Made by a program: the position numbers and the translations under genes. The notes beneath the pieces were generated by a model. The model had not been told where the DNA came from and did no database searches. It was given only the letters and a program-made list of their open reading frames with translations. This document shows positions 6,027 to 12,398 of a stretch of 15,370 nucleotides of DNA, piece after piece (positions within the stretch are counted from its first letter, which is position 1; the number at the start of each line of letters is the position of its first letter). Source of the DNA: Caulobacteraceae bacterium UBA5005 (lineage in GTDB: Bacteria > Pseudomonadota > Alphaproteobacteria > Caulobacterales > Caulobacteraceae); contig DGYN01000042.1 of the NCBI GenBank assembly GCA_002398405.1, positions 42,430-57,799 of the forward strand, given 5' to 3'.

Positions 6027-7486
6027 TGGCCGCCCTGATGATCCAGGGCTGCGGGTCCGACGTCGGCAAGTCGGTTCTGGTCGCCGGGCTTTGCCGCCTC
6101 TACGCCAACCGCGGCCTTAGGGTCCGCCCCTTCAAGCCGCAGAACATGTCCAACAACGCGGCCCTGGCCGATGGCGGTGGAGAGATCGGCCGCGCCCAGG
6201 CTCTGCAGGCCATCGCCTGCCGCGTGCCCCCTACCGTCGACATGAACCCGGTGCTCATCAAGCCCAACAGCGACACCGGCGCCCAGGTCATCCTTCGAGG
6301 GGAAGTCCTAGGGAACTTCAAGGCGCGCGATTACCAGATTGAAAAAACATCGTTTCTCCAGGTTGTCTTGAACTCGTTCAACGCGCTCCGCGACGAGGCG
6401 GACATCGTCGTGGTGGAAGGCGCCGGCAGCCCCGCTGAAACAAATCTTAGGGTCGGCGACATCGCCAATATGGGCTTTGCCCGGGCCGCCGATTGCCCCG
6501 TCGTGCTCACCGGCGACATTGACCGCGGCCACGTCATCGCCGCCCTGGTCGGGGCCCACGCGGTCCTCGACGCCGCCGACAGGGCCATGATCAAGGGCTT
6601 TCTGATCAATAAGTTTCGCGGCGATCCCACCCTCTTCGACGCGGGCCGCGCCGAGATCACGGCGCGCACCGGCTGGGCCGACCTTGGCCTCATTCCCTGG
6701 CTGGCCGCCGCCCGCAGCCTCCCGGCCGAGGACGCGGTGGTGCTGGACGCCGGCGCGCGGCGCGGCGAGGGCAAGGTGCGCATCGTCGTCCCCATGCTGT
6801 CGCGCATCGCCAACTTCGACGACTTCGATCCCCTGCGCGTCGAGCCCGACGTCGACTTCGCCTTTGTTCCACCGGGCCAGGCCCTGCCGGGGGACGCCGA
6901 TCTTGTCATCCTGCCGGGAACCAAATCGACCATCGCCGACCTCGCCTTCCTCCGCGCCCAGGGCTGGGACATCGACATCGCCGCCCATCTGCGCCGAGGC
7001 GGCCGGGTCCTGGGGATCTGTGGCGGCTATCAGATGCTCGGCCGCCGGATCGCCGATCCGCAGGGCCTGGAGGGCCCGCCCGGCGAGGTCGCCGGCCTTG
7101 GCCTGCTGGACGTCGAGACCATCCTTTCCGCCGATAAGGTCCGCCGCCCCGCCACCGGCAGACTTTCATCGGGCGCGGCCTTCGATGGCTATGAAATCCA
7201 TGCCGGCCGCACCACAGGCGCCGGAACCGCCCGCCCCTACCTGACCCTCGATGGCGCCGGGCCGGACGGCGCGATCTCGGCCGACGGGCGTGTCGCGGGC
7301 GCCTATGTCCACGGCCTGTTCGGCAGGGGCGAAGCCCGCGCCGCCATCCTCAAGGCGCTCGGCGCGGCCTCCACCGCCTTTGATCAGCACCACCGGGTGG
7401 ACGCCGCTCTCGACGAGATTGCAGAGGTCCTCGAGCGCTGTGCCGACATTGACGCCTTGTCCCGCCTCTCAGGTCTTGCCACATGA
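6026..7486 (+). CDS. cobQ: Cobyric acid synthase (adenosylcobyrinic acid a,c-diamide amidotransferase)
   Basis: 486 aa, normal length. Uses ATP and glutamine to amidate the b, d, e and g side-chain carboxylates of adenosylcobyrinic acid a,c-diamide, a cytoplasmic step in B12 synthesis. The N-terminal dethiobiotin-synthetase-like domain has the P-loop variant GCGSDVGKS (8-16) and the CobQ signature PFKPQNMSNNA (35-45), followed by MNPVLIKP and VVEGAGSPAETNL. The C-terminal class I-type glutaminase domain has the nucleophile C332 in LGICGGYQMLG and H429 in AYVHGLFG, with YEIHAGRT near 389-396. Its ATG overlaps the gtrA TAA by one base (TAATG), so it belongs to the same operon, with no other cob gene nearby. 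Residues 104-117 sit in a local AT-richer stretch with rarer codons. Confidence 0.96.
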   Translation: MAALMIQGCGSDVGKSVLVAGLCRLYANRGLRVRPFKPQNMSNNAALADGGGEIGRAQALQAIACRVPPTVDMNPVLIKPNSDTGAQVILRGEVLGNFKARDYQIEKTSFLQVVLNSFNALRDEADIVVVEGAGSPAETNLRVGDIANMGFARAADCPVVLTGDIDRGHVIAALVGAHAVLDAADRAMIKGFLINKFRGDPTLFDAGRAEITARTGWADLGLIPWLAAARSLPAEDAVVLDAGARRGEGKVRIVVPMLSRIANFDDFDPLRVEPDVDFAFVPPGQALPGDADLVILPGTKSTIADLAFLRAQGWDIDIAAHLRRGGRVLGICGGYQMLGRRIADPQGLEGPPGEVAGLGLLDVETILSADKVRRPATGRLSSGAAFDGYEIHAGRTTGAGTARPYLTLDGAGPDGAISADGRVAGAYVHGLFGRGEARAAILKALGAASTAFDQHHRVDAALDEIAEVLERCADIDALSRLSGLAT

Positions 7487-7493
7487 GGGCGCA

Positions 7494-8000
7494 ATGAACC
7501 TGATCGTCTGTCCCCTGCACGAAGTCGACGGCCTGGCCGAACGCCATGCGCCGTCCCACATCCTGACGCTGATCGGCCCCCTGGCCGAGCCGCCCAAGTG
7601 CCTGGCGACGCCAAACGCCAAGCGCCTGCACCTGCTGTTCAACGATATTGTTGAGCCCACCGAGGGCCTGATCCTGGCCAGCCCCGACCATGTCGACGAG
7701 CTGATCGGCTTTGCCCGCGGCTGGGATCGCAGCGCGCCCATGCTGGTCCACTGCTGGGCCGGCATCAGCCGCTCTACCGCGGCGGCCTATATCGTGGCGA
7801 CCGACCGGGCCGGTCCCGGCTCGGAAGAGACCTTGGCCCAGGCGCTGCGGGCGGCCTCCCCCATCGCGACGCCGAACCGGCGCCTGATCGCGCTCGCCGA
7901 CGCGGCGCTGGGCCGCGGCGGCGCCATGAGCCGGGCCATAAACGCAATCGGCCGGGGCGTTGAAGCCCCGGCCGGAAACACGTTCGAACTGAAGTTCTAG
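7494..8000 (+). CDS. Predicted protein tyrosine/dual-specificity phosphatase
   Basis: 168 aa from the ATG at 7494, with GAGGG (7485-7489) just upstream. The active-site P-loop is VHCWAGISRSTAAA: nucleophile C87, phosphate-binding R93, preceded by H86. This fits the CX5R superfamily (predicted tyrosine phosphatases such as the COG5350 group). A candidate general-acid Asp is D51 or D65; the short N-terminal half lacks the classical PTP domains. Substrate unknown. It lies 7 bp after cobQ and closes the operon. The last 16 residues are encoded over a 10-bp GC hairpin (7949-7974) and look like a tail beyond the domain. The upstream in-frame ATG at 7251 falls within cobQ and was rejected. Confidence 0.85.
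   Translation: MNLIVCPLHEVDGLAERHAPSHILTLIGPLAEPPKCLATPNAKRLHLLFNDIVEPTEGLILASPDHVDELIGFARGWDRSAPMLVHCWAGISRSTAAAYIVATDRAGPGSEETLAQALRAASPIATPNRRLIALADAALGRGGAMSRAINAIGRGVEAPAGNTFELKF
7949..7974 (+). terminator. GC hairpin inside the 3' end of the phosphatase gene
   Basis: CGGCCGGGGC (7949-7958), loop GTTGAA, GCCCCGGCCG (7965-7974): a perfect 10-bp stem ending 23 nt before the stop codon. No U-run follows. It could act with the palindrome at 7999-8016 as a bidirectional end signal between two convergent genes, or be a chance product of GC-rich coding. Confidence 0.35.
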
Positions 8001-8016
8001 AGCTAAGCTTAGCTCT
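7999..8016. terminator. 18-bp perfect palindrome joining two convergent stop codons
   Basis: AGAGCTAAG and its complement CTTAGCTCT (7999-8016) contain the last two bases of the phosphatase TAG and the whole TAA of the opposing RcnB-like gene. The centre is AAGCTT. The position between convergent genes suits a bidirectional terminator, but the stem is short and AT-containing with little room for a loop. Confidence 0.35.
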
Positions 8017-8344
8017 TCGCCGCGACGCCGGTGATCTGCACGATCGTAGCGGTCCGGTCGTTGATCAGATAGGCGTTGTCGCCGACGTGCAGCCAACGGT
8101 GGGCGTAGGGGGCCGCGGGCAGGCCCAGGGAAGCGTCGGCCTTGTACTTGCTGGTGGCGAGGTAGGTGCCGGGGAGGCGATCGCCGACCTTCCACTTCTT
8201 GGATTCCGCTGTGTTGTTGGCCGGCGCGAGGGTGGCGGTCGCGGTGGCGGCGGCGTCCTTGGCGGCGGTGGCGGCCTGAGCGAAAGCAGCCAGGGGGGTG
8301 GCGGCGATCGAAGCGGCCACGAGGGCAATGGTCAGAGTCTTCAT
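8009..8344 (-). CDS. RcnB-like small periplasmic protein
   Basis: 111 aa with a Sec signal (MKTLTIALVAASIAATPLAAFA, cleavage before Q23), an Ala/Thr-rich linker (24-46), then an RcnB-type domain: KKWKVGDRLPGTYL (49-62), LGLPAAPYAHRWLHVGDNAYLIN (73-95) and TIVQITGV. E. coli RcnB is a periplasmic factor in nickel/cobalt homeostasis; many proteobacteria carry several paralogues of unknown function, so the metal role is not assured. No His or Cys cluster for metal is visible. ATG 8344 has GAGGA 9 nt upstream. The gene converges on the phosphatase with 8 bp between stops. A nested inverted repeat at 8423-8462 lies about 80-120 bp upstream and could be its operator. Confidence 0.8.
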   Translation of the reverse strand: MKTLTIALVAASIAATPLAAFAQAATAAKDAAATATATLAPANNTAESKKWKVGDRLPGTYLATSKYKADASLGLPAAPYAHRWLHVGDNAYLINDRTATIVQITGVAAKS

Positions 8345-8825
8345 AGGGAAGGATCCTCAAAAGGTAGTCGTGGAGTTCGCCCCTAAGCCGCTCCCCGGCC
8401 CTTTTGGGGGACGGAGGTGCGAGATCGGCCTATGCAAACGATACGCATATAGGCGCCCGATCATCGCTTTTCGATGTCCCACACGCTTCGCTGCCGCAAA
8501 AAAACCCGGCCGATCTTTCCGCACCGCCACCAAATGGCCTCAAACCAAGCCCCGCTTGGGTCTACGGCGATTACTTGGGGCCCAGTTCGTCCAAGATACG
8601 CCGCACTGCGGCAGCGCGTGACGGGCCCTGCGCGGGCAGAGCGGCGGCGAATCTTTGGGCGGTCCGATCCAGTCCCACTCGCGCTTGCGCCCAACCCCAG
8701 CGCCAAAGTCGCGCACGCTCGGCCCCTGAAGACCCGGCCCTCAAAAACCGGTGTTCCCCCTAGAAACCAAGTCCCGGCTTCTTGCGTTCAGGCCAAGCTA
8801 GGGAGCTTAACCTGTCGGGATCGGA
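8345..8825. other. 481-bp intergenic region without a supportable gene
   Basis: Divergent promoter space between the RcnB-like gene (minus) and kaiC (plus). Short open frames here (for example 8474-8857 plus, 8461-8706 minus) have no recognisable domain, no ribosome binding site and low-complexity Arg/Pro/Ala content. Visible items: the nested inverted repeat 8423-8462, a run of seven A at 8498-8504, a small hairpin (CCAAGC 8545-8550, CCC, GCTTGG 8554-8559) followed by further CTTGG/CCAAG copies to 8595, and one GANTC site (GAATC 8649-8653). I cannot find a tRNA fold. No convincing -35/-10 pair stands out before kaiC. Confidence 0.6.
8423..8462. promoter_or_regulatory. Nested 40-bp imperfect inverted repeat, candidate operator
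   Basis: Outer arms GATCGG (8423-8428) and CCGATC (8457-8462); inner arms CCTATGC (8429-8435) and GCATATAGG (8445-8453), which pair except for an extra TA; 9-bp centre AAACGATAC. It is markedly AT-richer at the centre than its surroundings. It could bind a dimeric regulator of the RcnB-like gene or fold in a transcript. Confidence 0.35.
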
Positions 8826-10310
8826 ATGACGGACACCAAGGCGAAAACAGGGGTTAGCGGGCTGGACGACATCCTTGTCGGCGGGCTCGCCAGGGGTCAC
8901 GTCTTCCTGCTGGAGGGCGAGCCCGGCTCGGGCAAGACCACCATCGCCCTGCAGTTCCTCATGGAAGGGGCCAGCCGCGGCGAGGCCTGCCTCTACATCA
9001 CCCTCTCGGAGAACGAGGAGGAGCTGCGCCAGACCGCCGTCTCCCACGGCTGGGATCTGCCCAAGGGTCTGGAAATCTTCGAGCTCATTCCCCCAGACAG
9101 CCTGCTCGACGAGGAGCAGCAGCAGTCCCTGCTCTACTCCTCCGATCTCGAACTCGGCGAAGCCACCACCAAGATCTTTGCCGCCATGGAGCGGGTGAAA
9201 CCCAAGCGCGTGGTCATCGACAGCCTGTCCGAGATCAGGCTCCTGGCGCAAAGCTCCCTGCGCTACCGCCGCCAGATCCTGGCCATCAAACACTATCTGT
9301 CGCGTTACAAGGCGACCGTCCTGCTCCTCGACGACCTGACGTCGGAGGCGACCGACAAGACCGTCCACTCCGTCGCCCATGGCGTGATCCGCCTGCAGGA
9401 GATGCATCCCGAATACGGCGCCCAACGCCGCCGGCTGAAAATCGCCAAATACCGCGGCCAGGCCTATCGCGGCGGCTATCACGACTTCACCATCGTCACC
9501 GGCGGCCTGCGGGTCTTCCCGCGCCTGGTCGCCGCCGAGCACCGGGGCCACTACCGCCGCGTGGTCCAGAGCTCGGGCGTCGCGGGCCTCGACGATCTCT
9601 TGGGCGGCGGGGTCAACAGCGGCTCCAGCACCCTGGTGCTCGGCCCGGCCGGGACCGGCAAATCACTGATCGTCATCACCTTCGCCCTGGCTGCGATTGC
9701 CCGAGGGGAAAAGGCGGCCCTGTTCGTCTTCGATGAGGAGTTGGGCCTGCTCTTCGACCGCCTGAAGGGTTTGGGGATCGACCTCGAAGCCGTCCGCGAT
9801 AGCGGCGACCTTCTCATCGAACAGGTCGACGCCGCCGAACTATCCCCCGGCGAGTTCGCTCACCGCGTCCGCCACTGCGTCGACACCCGGAAAATCAAGA
9901 CTGTCGTCATCGACAGCCTCAACGGCTACCAGGCCGCCATGCCGGAAGAGAGCCAACTCATCCTGCACATGCACGAACTCCTGCAGTACCTGAACCGCCA
10001 GGGCGCCACGACCTTCATGACCATCGCCCAGCACGGCCTGGTCGGCGACATGCAATCCCCGGTGGATGTCACCTACCTCGCCGACACCGTCATCCTGCTG
10101 CGCTATTTCGAGGCCCTGGGGGAGGTCCGCCGCGCGATGTCGGTGATCAAGAAGCGCACCGGAGCCCATGAGCCGACGATCCGCGAATATCGTATCGGCG
10201 CGAATGGCCTTGCGATCGGCGAGCCCCTGACCCAGTTCCAAGGCGTCCTGAAAGGGGTGCCGACCTATGTGGGCGAGGATGAGCCCCTGCTGTCGGAAGC
10301 GCGCGCGTGA
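8826..10310 (+). CDS. kaiC: KaiC-family double-domain ATPase
   Basis: 494 aa with tandem RecA-like KaiC domains. CI (about 5-235): SGLDDILVGGL (11-21), Walker A GEPGSGKTT (31-39), acidic pair region TLSENEEE (59-66), Walker B VVIDSLSE (D132). CII (about 245-485): SGVAGLDDLLGGG (250-262), Walker A GPAGTGKS (273-280), FDEE (302-305), Walker B VVIDSLNGY (D363), and the KaiC C-terminal block ADTVILLRYFEALGEVRRAMSVIKKR (pieces of 419-444). In cyanobacteria KaiC is the clock ATPase/autokinase; proteobacterial homologues are linked to stress adaptation and phosphorelay output. Aligning CII by eye puts S411, T416 and Y417 where cyanobacterial KaiC has T426, S431 and T432. ATG 8826 has GGGA 5 nt upstream. 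The stop overlaps the kinase gene by 4 bp. No kaiA or kaiB is near. Confidence 0.93.
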   Translation: MTDTKAKTGVSGLDDILVGGLARGHVFLLEGEPGSGKTTIALQFLMEGASRGEACLYITLSENEEELRQTAVSHGWDLPKGLEIFELIPPDSLLDEEQQQSLLYSSDLELGEATTKIFAAMERVKPKRVVIDSLSEIRLLAQSSLRYRRQILAIKHYLSRYKATVLLLDDLTSEATDKTVHSVAHGVIRLQEMHPEYGAQRRRLKIAKYRGQAYRGGYHDFTIVTGGLRVFPRLVAAEHRGHYRRVVQSSGVAGLDDLLGGGVNSGSSTLVLGPAGTGKSLIVITFALAAIARGEKAALFVFDEELGLLFDRLKGLGIDLEAVRDSGDLLIEQVDAAELSPGEFAHRVRHCVDTRKIKTVVIDSLNGYQAAMPEESQLILHMHELLQYLNRQGATTFMTIAQHGLVGDMQSPVDVTYLADTVILLRYFEALGEVRRAMSVIKKRTGAHEPTIREYRIGANGLAIGEPLTQFQGVLKGVPTYVGEDEPLLSEARA

Positions 10311-12007
10311 TCCCAGGACCCCATTCGGAGCGGGCCATCGTCCTGGCGCCCCAAGGCCGGGACGCCGAGGTCGCGATCAGGGTGCTGGTTGAGGCTGGCT
10401 TCCCCGCCCAGTCGGTGGACGAGCTTCCCCAGCTGCTGACCGAACTGGAACGGGGCGCGGGCTTGGCGATCATCGCCAATGAAGCTGTGCAGACCCAGGA
10501 CCTGCGCGGCCTCGTCGACTTCCTCGGCCGCCAGCCCTCCTGGTCGGATGTCCCGATCATTCTCATGACCCGCCACGGCGGCGGGCCGGAGCGCAATCCG
10601 GCCGCGGCCCGTCTCGCCGATCTCCTGGGCAATGTCACCTTCCTGGAACGGCCCTTCCATCCGACCACCCTGGTCAGCATTGTGCGCACCGCCGTCCGGT
10701 CCCGCCGCAGGCAATACCAGGCCCGCGCCCACCTTGCGGAGCTCGCCGACCTCACGGCCAGCCTCGAGCACCGGGTGGAGGACCGCACCCACGCCCTTAT
10801 GGAAGAAGTCGCCGCCCGCGAACGGGCCCAGGATCAGCTTCGCCAGGCCCAGAAGATGGAATCCATCGGCAAGCTCACCGGCGGGGTGGCCCACGACTTC
10901 AACAATCTTCTCGCCGCGGTCATGGGCAACCTCGACCTCCTCAAGAAGCGCACCGCCCAGGACGAGCGCGCCCAGCGGTATATCTCCGGCGCGGTCCAGG
11001 GCGCCGAGCGGGGCGCCGCCCTCACCCAGCGGCTTCTCGCCTTCGCCCGGCAACAGGATTTGACCACCGGCGCCATCGATCTGTCGTCCCTGATTGGCGG
11101 CATGAGCGATCTTTTCGAACGCTCGCTTGGCCCCAGCATTGCCCTGACCCTTGATCTGCCCACCGGCCTGCCGCCGGCAAGGGTCGACGCCAACCAGGTC
11201 GAGCTTGCCATCCTCAACCTGGTCATCAACGCTCGCGACGCCATGCCGGCGGGCGGGGCGATCGATGTGCGCCTCTCCACAGAAACCGTCCGCCGCTCCC
11301 GCGATCTCGCCAAGGGAGACTATCTGCGGGTCGATGTCCGCGACAACGGCTGCGGCATGGACGAGGCGACGATGAAAAAGGCCATTGAGCCCTTCTTCTC
11401 CACCAAACCGGTAGGCAAGGGGACCGGCCTTGGCCTCTCCATGGTCCACGGCCTGGCCATGCAGCTTGGTGGAAGCCTCACCCTGCAAAGCAAGCCTGGC
11501 GCCGGCACCACCGCGACCCTGTGGCTTCCGGCCACCGAGCCCGCCGGCAAGGGCGCCATCGCCGCCCCCGACCTTACCGCCAAGGTCGAGCCCATGCGGA
11601 CGGCCACCATCCTACTCGTCGATGACGACGCCCTGATCGCCACCTCCACCTGCGACATGCTGGAGGACCTCGGTCACACGGTCATCGAGCGCAGCAGCGG
11701 CGCGGCGGCTCTCGAGGTCCTGAAGAGCGGCCAGGCCATCGACCTTTTGATCACCGATTACGCCATGCCCGGGATGACCGGCGCCGAGCTTGCCAGGGCC
11801 GCCGGCGCCTTGCGCCCCAACCTGCCGATCCTGCTCGCCACCGGCTACGCCGACCTGCCGGAAGGCGTGGCTCTTGACCTTCCGCGCCTTGCCAAGCCCT
11901 ATCACCAGGCGCAGCTTCGCCTGGAAATCGAGCGGGCCCTGATCGACGCGCCCGCCGGCCGCAGACCGGCCCGAAACCCGGCGGAGGCCATGGGATCAAC
12001 GCCGTAA
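10307..12007 (+). CDS. Hybrid histidine kinase: pseudo-receiver, HisKA, HATPase, receiver
   Basis: 566 aa, soluble, no membrane span. The N-terminal receiver-like domain (about 9-130) has no acidic pair (VLAPQGRDAE), N58 near the phosphoacceptor site and ERPF (114-117) instead of KPF, so it is probably a pseudo-receiver. A coiled-coil linker (135-185) leads to the H-box GGVAHDFNNLL with H196, the N-box LNLVINARDAMP (N304, N308), DNGCGMD (346-352), FFSTKP (363-368) and GTGLGLS (372-378). The C-terminal receiver (about 432-548) is intact: D439/D440, phosphoacceptor D484 (TDYAMPGMTG) and K530 (AKPY). GTG 10307 overlaps the kaiC stop by 4 bp, so translation is coupled and the kinase is the likely partner of KaiC. 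Phosphate may pass from H196 to D484 and on to an external histidine phosphotransferase, or D484 may have a regulatory role. Confidence 0.93.
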   Translation: MIPGPHSERAIVLAPQGRDAEVAIRVLVEAGFPAQSVDELPQLLTELERGAGLAIIANEAVQTQDLRGLVDFLGRQPSWSDVPIILMTRHGGGPERNPAAARLADLLGNVTFLERPFHPTTLVSIVRTAVRSRRRQYQARAHLAELADLTASLEHRVEDRTHALMEEVAARERAQDQLRQAQKMESIGKLTGGVAHDFNNLLAAVMGNLDLLKKRTAQDERAQRYISGAVQGAERGAALTQRLLAFARQQDLTTGAIDLSSLIGGMSDLFERSLGPSIALTLDLPTGLPPARVDANQVELAILNLVINARDAMPAGGAIDVRLSTETVRRSRDLAKGDYLRVDVRDNGCGMDEATMKKAIEPFFSTKPVGKGTGLGLSMVHGLAMQLGGSLTLQSKPGAGTTATLWLPATEPAGKGAIAAPDLTAKVEPMRTATILLVDDDALIATSTCDMLEDLGHTVIERSSGAAALEVLKSGQAIDLLITDYAMPGMTGAELARAAGALRPNLPILLATGYADLPEGVALDLPRLAKPYHQAQLRLEIERALIDAPAGRRPARNPAEAMGSTP

Positions 12008-12020
12008 AGGAGGAGCCGCC

Positions 12021-12398
12021 GTGTCCGAGGTGATCAACAATGAGGCGCAGGGGCGGTTCGAAATCAACATCGGCGGCGAGGTCGCCTTCACCGAATACCG
12101 CATGACCGGGCGGGGGATCATGCTTCCCCACACCCTGGTCCCGGTCGCCCTGGAAGGCAAAGGCCTGGGGGGAAAGCTCGCGCAAGCCGCGCTCGACTGG
12201 GCGCGGGCCCAGGGCCAGCAGGTTCTGCCCACCTGCCCCTTCATCGCCGCCTGGATCACCCGGCATCCCGACTACCATGACCTCGTCCACCCTCTCTACC
12301 GGGGGGCGCTTCATCTCGATGACGCGGAGCTTGAGGAGGGCCTTCGGGACACCTTCCCGGCGAGCGATCCGCCGACGGCTCTGCGCCGGGAGGACTAA
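12021..12398 (+). CDS. Small GNAT-like N-acetyltransferase (COG2388/YjdJ-type) with DTFPASDPP tail
   Basis: 125 aa. Residues 1-90 match the minimal GNAT group found in YjdJ and human NATD1: FEINIGGEVAFTEYRM (10-25), IMLPHTLVPVALEGKGLGGKLAQAALDWA (33-61, with the acetyl-CoA loop EGKGLGG) and VLPTCPFIAAWITRHPDYHDLV (68-89). Acetyl acceptor unknown. The C-terminus adds LEEGLRDTFPASDPPTALRRED, a tail resembling one I recall in unrelated small alphaproteobacterial proteins. GTG 12021 follows a perfect AAGGAGGA Shine-Dalgarno (12007-12014) that begins on the last base of the kinase stop codon, so it is the third gene of the kaiC operon. Its stop overlaps the stop of the opposing membrane protein gene. 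Confidence 0.85.
   Translation: MSEVINNEAQGRFEINIGGEVAFTEYRMTGRGIMLPHTLVPVALEGKGLGGKLAQAALDWARAQGQQVLPTCPFIAAWITRHPDYHDLVHPLYRGALHLDDAELEEGLRDTFPASDPPTALRRED

Noticed and set aside
8540..8720. Possible tRNA or other classical RNA gene
   Set aside because: No T-arm consensus, acceptor stem or cloverleaf could be drawn on either strand.
8781..8812. Promoter for kaiC (TTGCGT with GCTAGGGA or GCTTAACC)
   Set aside because: The spacers are wrong or the -10 matches too few bases to call.
8461..8857. Small open frames on both strands in the gap before kaiC
   Set aside because: No ribosome binding site, no recognisable domain, mutually overlapping; one runs into kaiC out of frame.
10307..10720. 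KaiB-like sensor domain (SasA-type) at the kinase N-terminus
   Set aside because: The strand/helix pattern and the ERPF motif at its end fit a receiver rather than a thioredoxin-like KaiB fold.
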